A stretch of DNA of 64,000 nucleotides from Metridium senile. Taxonomy: Eukaryota > Cnidaria > Anthozoa > Actiniaria > Metridiidae. The position numbers and the translations under genes were made by a program. Location of the stretch: assembly GCA_949775045.1 (NCBI GenBank), contig OX459110.1:12681741-12745740 (forward strand), written 5' to 3'. A model generated the notes under the pieces. It saw only the letters and a program-made list of their open reading frames with translations. It had not been told where the DNA came from and ran no database searches. Positions 1 to 10,915 of this stretch are shown one piece after another; position 1 is the first letter of the stretch; every line of letters starts with the position of its first letter.

Positions 1-1503
1 ATCATCAATAACATTATTGTCATCATCATCATCATCATCAATAACATTATTGTCATCATCATCATCATCATCAATAACATTATTGTCATCATCATCATCA
101 TCAATAACATTGTTGTCATCATCAATAACATTATTGTCATCATCAATAACATTATTGTCATCATCATCATCATCAATAACATTATTGTCATCATCATCAT
201 CATCATCAATAACATTATTGTCATCATCAATAACATTATTGTCATCATCAATAACATTATTGTCATCATCATCATCATCAATAACATTATTGTCATCATC
301 ATCATCATCAATAACATTATTGTCATCATCATCATCATCAATAACATTATTGTCATCATCATCATCATCAATAACATTATTGTCATCATCAATAACATTA
401 TTGTCATCATCATCATCATCATCATCAATAACATTATTGTCATCATCATCATCATCAATAACATTATTGTCATCATCAATAACATTATTGTCATCATCAT
501 CATCATCATCAATAACATTATTGTCATCATCAATAACATTATTGTCATCATCATCATCATCATCAATAACATTATTGTCATCATCAATAACATTATTGTC
601 ATCATCATCATCAATAACATTATTGTCATCATCATCATCATCAATAACATTATTGTCATCATCATCATCATCATCAATAACATTATTGTCATCATCAATA
701 ACATTATTGTCATCATCATCATCATCATCAATAACATTATTGTCATCATCAATAACATTATTGTCATCATCATCATCATCATCATCAATAACATTATTGT
801 CATCATCAATAACATTATTGTCATCATCATCATCATCAATAACATTATTGTCATCATCATCATCATCAATAACATTATTGTCATCATCATCAACATTATT
901 GTCATCATCATCATCATCATCATCATCAATAACATTATTGTCATCATCATCATCATCAATAACATTATTGTCATCATCATCATCATCAATAACATTATTG
1001 TCATCATCATCATCATCAATAACATTATTGTCATCATCATCAACATTATTGTCATCATCATCATCATCAATAACATTATTGTCATCATCATCATCATCAA
1101 CATTATTGTCATCATGATCATCATCAATAACATTATTGTCATCATCAATAACATTATTGTCATCATCATCATCATCAATAACATTATTGTCATCATCAAT
1201 AACATTATTGTCATCATCAATAACATTATTGTCATCATCATCATCATCAATAACATTATTGTCATCATCAATAACATTATTGTCATCATCATCATCATCA
1301 TCAACATTATTGTCATCATGATCATCATCAATAACATTATTGTCATCATGATCATCATCAATAACATTATTGTCATCATCATCATCATCAATAACATTGT
1401 TGTCATCATGATCATCATCAATAACATTATTGTCATCATCATCATCATCAATAACATTGTTGTCATCATGATCATCATCAATAACATTGTTGTCATCATC
1501 ATC
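1..1503. repeat. ATC-type satellite with AATAACATTATTGTC variant units
   Basis: Runs of ATC are interrupted at irregular spacing by the 15-mer AATAACATTATTGTC. Long open frames here (poly-Ser/ITLL, poly-Ile/Asn, and poly-Met on the other strand) are products of the 3-bp period, not genes. Towards the right end the units carry ATG ATC and TTG variants. The same order of variants recurs 1622 bp later, showing a large tandem duplication. Confidence 0.95.
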
Positions 1504-1676
1504 TAGCCTCCTCCGCAGGCAACTCTTTTCCTATTATTTCCGTTTTGGGCTTCCTGTGTTAACTACATGGTAGGACGCGAGGAGACTGGAAGCTAATAAG
1601 AGGATTCGTTGACACAGGAAGCCCAGAAATCCGAAAAATCCGATAACTTGGGAAGGGATGCCTGCGGAGGAGGCTA
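1504..1676. mobile_element. MITE with TAGCCTCC...GGAGGCTA inverted ends, copy 1
   Basis: Terminal inverted repeats are TAGCCTCCTCCGCAGGCA at the left and its complement at the right. Inside them is a second inverted pair, GGGCTTCCTGTG (1547-1558) and CACAGGAAGCCC (1613-1624). The flanks repeat ATCATCATC on both sides. This agrees with the 9-bp target duplication seen at related copies, but is uninformative alone because the site is an ATC satellite. It has no coding capacity. Confidence 0.85.
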
Positions 1677-1679
1677 ATC

Positions 1680-1763
1680 ATCATCATAGTCAACAATAAT
1701 AATAATAATAATAAATCTTTATTGGGTATCAAATAAAGCAGAGATTTTTTCCAATCTGGCAAC
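1680..1763 (-). mobile_element. Probable non-LTR retrotransposon 3' end with (ATT)n tail
   Basis: Read on the minus strand, a short unique segment containing AATAAAG runs into an (ATT)n tail, as at the 3' end of a 5'-truncated LINE or LINE-mobilised SINE. The identical segment recurs at 3302-3385 as part of the 1622-bp duplication. No coding part of the element remains, so the family is unknown. Confidence 0.45.
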
Positions 1764-3125
1764 ATTATTGTCATCATCATCATCATCATCAACATTATTG
1801 TCATCATCATCATCATCATCAATAACATTATTGTCATCATCATCATCATCAATAACATTATTGTCATCATCATCATCATCAATAACATTATTGTCATCAT
1901 CATCATCATCAATAACATTATTGTCATCATCATCATCATCAATAACATTATTGTCATCATCATCATCATCAATAACATTATTGTCATCATCATCATCATC
2001 AATAACATTATTGTCATCATCAATAACATTATTGTCATCATCATCATCATCATCAATAACATTATTGTCATCATCATCATCATCAATAACATTATTGTCA
2101 TCATCAATAACATTATTGTCATCATCATCATCATCATCAATAACATTATTGTCATCATCAATAACATTATTGTCATCATCATCATCATCATCAATAACAT
2201 TATTGTCATCATCAATAACATTATTGTCATCATCATCATCATCAATAACATTATTGTCATCATCATCATCATCAATAACATTATTGTCATCATCATCATC
2301 ATCATCAATAACATTATTGTCATCATCAATAACATTATTGTCATCATCATCATCATCAATAACATTATTGTCATCATCATCAATAACATTATTGTCATCA
2401 TCATCATCATCAATAACATTATTGTCATCATCATCATCATCAATAACATTATTGTCATCATCATCATCATCAATAACATTATTGTCATCATCATCATCAT
2501 CAACATTATTGTCATCATGATCATCATCAATAACATTATTGTCATCATCATCATCATCATCAATAACATTATTGTCATCATCATCATCATCAATAACATT
2601 ATTGTCATCATCATCATCATCAATAACATTATTGTCATCATCATCATCATCAATAACATTATTGTCATCATCATCAACATTATTGTCATCATCATCATCA
2701 TCATCATCATCAATAACATTATTGTCATCATCATCATCATCAACATTATTGTCATCATGATCATCATCAATAACATTATTGTCATCATCAATAACATTAT
2801 TGTCATCATCATCATCATCAATAACATTATTGTCATCATCAATAACATTATTGTCATCATCATCATCATCATCAATAACATTATTGTCATCATCAATAAC
2901 ATTATTGTCATCATCATCATCATCAATAACATTATTGTCATCATCATCATCATCAACATTATTGTCATCATGATCATCATCAATAACATTATTGTCATCA
3001 TCATCATCATCAATAACATTGTTGTCATCATGATCATCATCAATAACATTATTGTCATCATCATCATCATCAATAACATTGTTGTCATCATGATCATCAT
3101 CAATAACATTGTTGTCATCATCATC
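1764..3125. repeat. ATC-type satellite, second block
   Basis: Same unit structure as the first block. It ends with the same series of ATGATC and TTG variants just before the second MITE copy, so block plus MITE form a tandem duplication with a 1622-bp offset (1504 to 3126). Confidence 0.95.
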
Positions 3126-3298
3126 TAGCCTCCTCCGCAGGCAACTCTTTTCCTATTATTTCCGTTTTGGGCTTCCTGTGTTAACTACATGGTAGGACGC
3201 GAGGAGACTGGAAGCTAATAAGAGGATTCGTTGACACAGGAAGCCCAGAAATCCGAAAAATCCGATAACTTGGGAAGGGATGCCTGCGGAGGAGGCTA
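3126..3298. mobile_element. MITE with TAGCCTCC...GGAGGCTA inverted ends, copy 2
   Basis: Appears identical to the element at 1504-1676, including the internal 12-mer pair at 3169 and 3235. The flanks also match, so this copy arose by duplication of the surrounding satellite and not by a second insertion. Confidence 0.85.
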
Positions 3299-3385
3299 AT
3301 CATCATCATAGTCAACAATAATAATAATAATAATAAATCTTTATTGGGTATCAAATAAAGCAGAGATTTTTTCCAATCTGGCAAC

Positions 3386-4600
3386 ATTATTGTCATCATC
3401 ATCATCATCATCAACATTATTGTCATCATCATCATCATCATCAATAACATTATTGTCATCATCATCATCATCAATAACATTATTGTCATCATCATCATCA
3501 TCAATAACATTATTGTCATCATCATCATAGTCAACAACATTGTTGTCATCATCTTCATAGTCAACAACATTATTGTCATCATCATCATCAACATTATTGT
3601 CATCATCATCATTATTGTCATCATCTTCATCAACATTATTGTCATCATCATCAACATTATTGTCATAATCATCAACAACATTATTGTCATCATCTTCATC
3701 AACATTATTGTCATCATCTTCATCAACATTATTGTCATCATCTTCATCAACATTATTGTCATCATCTTCATCAACATTATTGTCATCATCATCAACATTA
3801 TTGTCATAATCATCATCAACATTATTGTCATCATCATCATCAACATTATTGTCATAATCATCATCAACATTATTGTCATCATCATCATCAACATTATTGT
3901 CATCATCATCAACATTATTGTCATAATCATCATCAACATTATTGTCATAATCATCAACATTATTGTCATAATCATCATCAACATTATTGTCATCATCATC
4001 ATCAACATTATTGTCATAATCATCAACATTATTGTCATCATTATCAACAACATTATTGTCATCATCATCATCAACATTATTGTCATCATCATCAACATTA
4101 TTGTCATCATCATCAACATTATTGTCATCATCATCAACATTATTGTCATCATCATCAACATTATAGTCATCATCATCATCAACATTATTGTCATCATCAT
4201 CAACATTATTGTCATCATCATCAACATTATTGTCATCATCATCATCAACATTATTGTCATCATCATCATCAACATTATTGTCATCATCATCAACATTATA
4301 GTCATCATCATCATCAACATTATTGTCATCATCATCAACATTATTGTCATCATCATCATCAACATTATTGTCATCATCATCAACATTATTGTCATCATCA
4401 TCAACATTATTGTCATCATCATCATCAACATTATTGTCATCATCATCATCAACATTATAGTCAACAAGACCATTGTCATTATCATTATCATCAACATCAT
4501 CTTCATTATCATCAACATCATCTTCATTATCATCTTCATCATCAGCATTATTATCATCAACATCATCTTCATTATCATCTTCATCAGCAGCATTATATCA
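3386..4600. repeat. ATC-type satellite, third block with CATCAACATTATTGT units
   Basis: Satellite after the second MITE and LINE tail. It begins like the second block, then changes to shorter units dominated by AACATTATTGTCATC with TCT and TAA variants. It decays into irregular TCATCA sequence by about 4600. The Met-rich frame on the minus strand is not a gene. Confidence 0.9.
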
Positions 4601-6256
4601 TCAACATAATCATTAAATTATATCATCCTTATTTTTAACAACAGCATCAACAACATCTCTATCATCAAGGCTATTATCATTTTATTTATCGTTGTCATTT
4701 TCCCCCTTTTAACAATGCCTGCTATCAAATTGTCTCTCCAGGATCACAGCAAAGACAGGTCTCGCGTTGGCTTCATTAGAGTACTGGTCCGTAGAGTCAA
4801 AGGTCTTTTAAAGCTACATGCTGGCTTCTCCACTGAACCTATCCCAGGACGATAGACATCATAATAATAATTAGTTCTTACTGTTTCATGAATAGAATAG
4901 TATACATTCTAGCAACATTTAGGGCTAATTATTACTTGACTAAGGTTTTTGATAGAGTGATTTCACTTTGTCTATGAAAGAAAAATGTCTACTTGATTGT
5001 AATACCGGTAGACCAAATCAGCTAACGCACTGCCATGTACGTTTCCATCCAATTCAAATGTTTTGGGAATACGTGCTTTGTCTTATGTATTTCGATGTCA
5101 CATTGAAAATGTTTGTAACAAAAGTTTTTATTCCCAGAGATTTTGAATTTTTGTCAACACTTTATTGGAAAAATAGGAAAAGCGATAAAATAGATTTGGT
5201 CATCATCATCAGCTCTTTTAATGCTGTAAAGCATTGAAGGCCATGAAAATAGATGTGATAAGCTATAGTAGAATTTGTATGAATGGTTGGTATCGTAATA
5301 TGTTATCCTTCCTCGGACTCATTTTTCATATGATGTAATATGTTAGTGTGGTATTTTTGTTATTGATTTGCCAATAAATATTTTATATTCTGCTATTTAT
5401 GGTGGCTTGATCTTGTATGTATTGTAGTATTTGTTCTCAATGTTGAAGGGGGAGGGGGGGGGGGTCATTGATTCTTTTAAAATCATTGACCAAATCATTG
5501 TAATAATATTTAAAGAGGAACGCCTCGCTCATCAAAGATGATTTTAAGGAGGCTTCTTAAAATACAATACAAATGAATATGAAAAAATGATAAAACAAAA
5601 TAAAATATTAAAATAAAATAAACATTAAAAGACTAACAAAAAAAGAAAACTATTGTAAAAATCGATTCGACATTTGAATAAAAGAATTTTCAAAAAAAAA
5701 CTTACTTGGCCTATAGCTGCAAATTCACTATAACACTTATACAGAAGGCATAAAGATAAGCCTCTTTACGGCATTTCAGCTGTAAAATGCTAAAGTGTTT
5801 GCACACAAGATGTGGTCTGTCTCTTATGGTTGCCCAGGCAACAAGGTATGAATTATTTATGAAGCAAAATAAAATATGAAGGATAAAATCTGTCTATCAA
5901 AATATATGGTGTATATTCATGTAAAATATATATTCTACATACTATATATTACATACTATATTTCTTTGCTATCTAGGAATCTAGGATACTACCTACTGGG
6001 GTATATTAAATTTGCACACCCACCTCTGTCGTCTCCCCCCTAAATCTCCCCTCTTATTCCCCCTCTCCTATCTCCTCCCTCATCTGGCAGTGTCCCATAG
6101 GACCAGGCTGGCACCTGACCACCCCTCCCCTACTGACCTCCTGAAGTGTATAACCAAGTCCTGAATCAAGAACAAAGTCAAAGATAAGAAAAATATTGAA
6201 AAGAATAATATAAGGCAAAATATAGCAATGCTAAGTCGATGGATACCGGTAGTTTC
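4601..6256. other. Intergenic, no gene seen
   Basis: AT-rich sequence with a short poly-G run near 5450 and a C/T-rich patch near 6030-6130. The largest open frame (89 codons at 4968) shows no recognisable domain and no splice context, so I do not call it. Confidence 0.6.
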
Positions 6257-8744
6257 GGGCTTCCTGTGGTTTGTTTACATTCGGCTATACTACCAGGCGT
6301 TCCTCTACAAGGGACTTTTCCACTGATAAAGAATTATCGATATAAAACTATTTTAAAATACCCTATTTGAAAAATTGTTTTTGCAATAATGAGTGGCATT
6401 ATAAAAACTATGTTTTGGCCGAGTTTGGTTTCAATCAGGGTTTTAAAAGTGGCAAAATTTTGCAAAAAGGTAAATTTTGGTGGCGAAGATCCAGGCATTC
6501 CTTGTAAATTTATTTTTTCTTTAATAACATCCTAATAATATCCGATTTTAAAAAGTTAACTCCAGATACTTAAAGCCCAGAGCACAAGCTTTCCAACCAT
6601 ATAAGTTTCATTAAAAATGAAGCAGTTTGAAAAATGACGATTTTTAGGGGAAACGTGAAAAACGCGTTTTTGAGCCTTTCAAATTTCGAGCTTTATTTCT
6701 CCGCAACTAAAATAGATTTTGGAATTATTTTAAAACAGGGATTTAGAGCTCTATCTGAAGTTTATTCTAATATATGTTTTGATTTAAAAATAATTTTTTA
6801 TATAGGAGAAAAATGTTTGTGAAGATGACGGTGCGAATTTGGGCTTCCTGTGTAATTTTCACGTTTTTGACAAATGGAATATTATCTATAACTGTACAAA
6901 AACGCATCCGAACAAAGTGAAACTTTTTATATGTCCTTTTTACATCATATTCGATGCGTTTTCGATGAAAAAATGTATCTTAAAAAAGTTGACTTTTTGC
7001 CATTTTTTAGGCAAATTAGAAAAATGTCAAAAAATCGGCAAAAAAAGCAATTTTCGAAAATCAAAAAATATGTACAAAACTTTTAAATTCGACAAAAAGG
7101 AATGCATTATAGCAGCAAAAAACGCTTTATTTGGAATTCATTTGCATTTTAGGAGTTTTTTTCGACGATAATTTTTACGGAACACGTGGAAAATTACACA
7201 GGAAGCCCAAATTTGCACCACCGCCCTTTACAAGCATTTATCTCCTATTTTAGAAAACATTTGTAAATTAAAATATATACTATAATAAACTTCAGATAAA
7301 CCTCTAAATGTCTGTGTTAAAATAATTCCAAAAACGTTTCTAGTTGCGGAGAAATAAAGCTCGAAATTTGAAAGGCTCAAAAACGCGTTTTTCGAGTTTG
7401 CCCTAAAAATCGTCATTTTTCAAACTGCTTTATTTCTAATGAAAAGCATATCGTTGGAAAGCTTATATCGTTGGCTTTAAGAATATGGAGTTTACTTTTC
7501 TTAATCGGATATTATTAGTATGTTATTAGCAAAAGCACAAATTAACAAAGAACGCCTGGAGGTTCGTCAACAAAATTTACCTTTTCGCGATTTAATCCAA
7601 CTTTTAAAATCTTGATTGAAACTAAACTCGGCCAAAACGTAGTTAATATGAGGCTACGTTAGCTGAAAAAAGTAACTTTTCAAAAAGATTAAAAATCGTT
7701 GCAAAAACAAGGATCACCATTCCGTCCTACTTGAGTGTATTATTGTGGGCTTCCTGTGGTTTGTTTACATACACCAATTCTACCAGGCGTTCCCGGCGTC
7801 TTCAATAAAGCCAACTTTCGACAGAGAAAAACTACAGTCTTGAAAAATGCTTTAAATTTAATATTTTGAAAAATTATTTGTGCCATTATATTAATCATTC
7901 TATGAACTATGTTCTGACCGAGTTTGGTTTTAATCAGGGTTTTAAAAGTGGGAAAATATCGCAAAAAGGTAAATTTCGGTGACGAAGATCCAGGCATTCC
8001 TTGTAAATTTCTTTTTTTTCTAATAAAATCCTAATAATATCCGGTTTTGAAAAGTTAACTGCTGATACATAATGCCCAGAGCACAAGCTTTCCAACGATA
8101 TAAGTTTCATTAAAAATGAAGCAGTTTGAAAAATGACGATTTTTAGGGGAAACGTGAAAAACGCGTTTTTGAGCCTTTCAAATTTCGAGCTTTATTTCTC
8201 CGCAACTAAAATAGATTTTGGGATTATTTCAAAACACAGATCTAGAGCTTTATCTGAAGTTTATTTTAATATATAGTTTGATTTATAAAAGTATTTCTAA
8301 ATAGGATAAAATTGCTTGTAAACTTGCTGTTGTCATTTTGGGCTTCCTGTGTAATTTTGTGTGCGTCTTGAGTGATTTTTCGTCGAAAAAAGCCCCAAGA
8401 TTGCAAAAAGACGCCAAATAAAGCGATTTTTTCTGCTTTTATGCATTCCGTTTATCGAATTATAATAATTGAACTTAAATTTAGATTTTTTTAAAAATGC
8501 ATTTTTCGTCGATTTTTGGACATTTTTAGCTAACCTATTTTGCCCTTAAAAATGTCAAAAATCAAACTTTGTTAAAATCAAATGTTTCTTTAAATTTGCA
8601 TTAAACATGATGTAAAAGGGGTACACAAAATGTTTCGCGTTAATCGGATGCGATTACGTGGAGTTTTAGTGACTTTTTGGTCAAAAAAAAAAAATTACAC
8701 AGGAGGCCCAAAATCGCTGCATGCGACGAAACCACAGGAAGCCC
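6257..8744. mobile_element. Composite palindromic element, three related arms
   Basis: The ends are inverted: CGGGCTTCCTGTGGTTT at 6256 and its complement ending at 8745. Inside are three copies of one module: direct at 6257-6852, inverted at about 7197-7690, direct again at 7747-8351. The modules share long matches, such as the segment with CGAGCTTTATTTCTCCGC. Between arms lie inverted spacers (6841-7208 and 8340-8709), each bounded by GGGCTTCCTGTGTAATTTT and its complement. Neither spacer encodes a recognisable protein. It looks like a nested or multiply inverted non-autonomous transposon; the superfamily is unknown. Confidence 0.7.
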
Positions 8745-9212
8745 GCCCCTAACGATCAGTGTGAAATTGCGCACAAGAAAATTATCGACAGGGAAAATTG
8801 AAAAAATAACTTTGTGGGAGGAGAAAACAACATATAAACTTATAGCCGAACACGCATTTGTCGAGATAGAAAGAAAATAAGTAGAGAATAAACTTACCAA
8901 AAAAATGGTTCATTCATGGACAACTTTCAGAAAGAAAAGACCTCTTTTTATTTATTGCTCTGGTTTTATTTAATATCCGATCACGTGGTGTACCCTTTGG
9001 GAATTCTTTCACGTGCAAATATTATATCACATATTTCATCATAAAAGAAGGCTGCTCAATGTGGTTTGAAATGAGCTGTATTTGCATATGTACAAAAAAA
9101 GGTATTTTCATTGTTTTTAGACTTGTATTAATATAAATACTTTTATGAAATACAGTAATTTGCATATCATTTCATATGCTCAAAAACTTTCCCTGCTTGT
9201 ATGGGCTACTTC
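8745..9212. other. Intergenic, no gene seen
   Basis: Short open frames on both strands overlap the right end of the composite element and show no domain. Plain AT-rich sequence follows. Confidence 0.5.
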
Positions 9213-9355
9213 TTCCACTATTCTCTACTTTACAATAACCATAATGCCGTCTGTTTTGGGGGTACCGGTAGTTAATTTGCTTTAAATCAAACAAATTTGC
9301 ATTACAATATCTACCCCACAAACAGAAGGCATTATGGTTATGTGAAAGTAGTGAA
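9213..9355. mobile_element. Palindromic element (hairpin MITE-like)
   Basis: The left arm containing CCATAATGCCGTCTGTTTTG pairs with the right arm containing CAGAAGGCATTATGG; the outer parts of the arms pair through CTACTTT/AAAGTAG. About 140 bp, no coding capacity. Confidence 0.65.
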
Positions 9356-9359
9356 TTGA

Positions 9360-9922
9360 ATGGAAAAATTAGCCTCTCCTAGCAAAAAAACTAAAAAATA
9401 GGATTGCATATTAATAAACAACACACAATAATATGATAAATATATGTTTTATTAGTTTCTTATTCCTTATTTCCTTATTTCTTATTCAGTTTTCTCAATC
9501 TAATATGTTGTGCTTAACTTCATTATCTCTCCTAATAAAACAATAACTCGCTGAAGACAAGGTAAATATCAAAGAATAATAAGCAAGACAAAGTCGAGGT
9601 TGTTATTCATCGATATTCATCGAGCATGAGGAGAATAATTGCTTTAGTATAAATACAAAGGTGACTTTTAAAGGTGGTTTCATAGAATAGAAATAGACAG
9701 CCAGTTTTAAAGAAAAACATGCATTTTCTATTTCTAAGGGCATGCAAAATGCTGTAGGTGATTATCAAAAGATATTCTGAAGTTCTTGAGCCAATTACAG
9801 CACACGATTTTCACCTAAGTATTTATACTAACAGTTTATTAGTCTCTTATGTGATTGCTTACTATTTAGTAAAACTGCCTCTTCTTGGCATTTCATTGAT
9901 TATGTTACATGTTACTTTATAC
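9360..9922. other. Intergenic, no gene seen; contains fragment of a dispersed repeat
   Basis: At about 9590-9660 the sequence (GTCGAGGTTGTTATTCATCG and onward) matches, in part reversed, repeat sequence around the Crypton-like exon near 53.2-53.8 kb. Otherwise unremarkable. Confidence 0.45.
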
Positions 9923-10109
9923 TAGCCTCCTCTGCAGGCGTCTCTGTGATCTAATTTGGATTTGGGTGGCTTTGGGATTCCTGTGTTGCTACTAGAGAGG
10001 GACTAGGGGCTAGTTAGGTGAGAAAAGGTTAGTCCCCCTCTTCTTAACTCAGGAAGCCACACAGGAAGCCCAAAAGCTCGATGATAAGAGATGCCTGCGG
10101 AGGAGGCTA
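9923..10109. mobile_element. MITE, TAGCCTCC family, with 9-bp target duplication
   Basis: Ends TAGCCTCCTCTGCAGGC and the complement of TAGCCTCCTCCGCAGGC. Flanked on both sides by the 9-mer ACTTTATAC. Inside, GGGATTCCTGTG (9974) pairs with CACAGGAAGCCC (10060). The interior matches, in opposite orientation, the element that starts at 63856 (shared ATCTAATTTGGATTTGGGT). Confidence 0.88.
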
Positions 10110-10131
10110 ACTTTATACATTGTTTTCAATT

Positions 10132-10264
10132 ATAGGCAACAGAATGAAATTTGTTACACCATAAAAAATGTCAACTTAACTGAAGTTTCTAGCTTTATCT
10201 TGAAAGGTCAGTAAAGAAAAGTTAACATTTTTTACAATGTTACAAATTTCATTCTATTGCCTAT
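10132..10264. mobile_element. Palindromic element, ATAGGCAACAGAATG family
   Basis: The left arm from ATAGGCAACAGAATGAAATT pairs with the right arm ending CATTCTATTGCCTAT. The centre carries the motif around AAAAAATGT-AACTTAAC. Relatives are at 12205-12272 (half), 15525-15800 and 35860-35950. Confidence 0.7.
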
Positions 10265-10408
10265 CAAATACAGACCTTTACTAGTTTACTCACAAGTTTC
10301 CACTTTTTTCAACTGATCCCTTGTGTCACACTGTTCTGTAAAATGTAAAGATCTTTCTAGCTGCATTATTGTTTAATCGCTGCTCAAACTCAATCCTTCA
10401 TTTGCCTT

Positions 10409-10573
10409 ACAGTAATAGCCCACATTAAGAACCTGTTAGGCTAAAATTTTCATTTCAAGCCCAATCCACATAAGAACCTATTGAGGTTTAAGTACTAATT
10501 ATATAAGAACCTTATAAGAACCGACTTAGGCTAAATTGAAAAATTCAGGTTCTTACATGTGGGCTATTACTGT
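10409..10573. mobile_element. Palindromic element, ACAGTAATAGCCCAC family
   Basis: The arms start ACAGTAATAGCCCACATTAA and end with TGTGGGCTATTACTGT, with internal repeats of AAGAACCT. A second copy of the same family is at 39326-39503. Confidence 0.75.
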
Positions 10574-10750
10574 ATATCACAACTACACTGAATTGTTCCA
10601 CTGTCCTGTAAAACTCTTTTTATGTATAATCGCAGCTCTTGAACTTGTCTTATATCATTCTCAATTCCACAGAACTATCCTGAATTCTTCCACTGTTCTG
10701 TTAAAATGTTTCTAGCTGCATTATTATATAATTGCAGTTTTCCCTTCATC

Positions 10751-10841
10751 TAGTCTCCTCCGTAGCCATGATTAGCCTCACCACGCATGATGATGGAGAG
10801 TCACTGCACAACGATGCCAAACAAGGCTACAGAGGAGACTA
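10751..10841. mobile_element. MITE, TAGTCTCC family, with 9-bp target duplication
   Basis: Ends TAGTCTCCTCCGTAGCC and GGCTACAGAGGAGACTA, flanked on both sides by CCCTTCATC. Only 91 bp, and without the internal 12-mer pair of the related elements. It lies just downstream of the RWD-RING gene. Confidence 0.85.
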
Positions 10842-10915
10842 CCCTTCATCCTGAGTCTTATACCATCAATATTATCATTCCATCTTGCAGTTTATATTAG
10901 TCCAACATTGTTATT

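Noticed and set aside
17..4593. Very long open frames (up to 521 codons) rich in Ser/ITLL, Ile/Asn or Met
   Set aside because: They follow from the 3-bp period of the ATC satellite, exist in several frames and on both strands at once, and show no domain.
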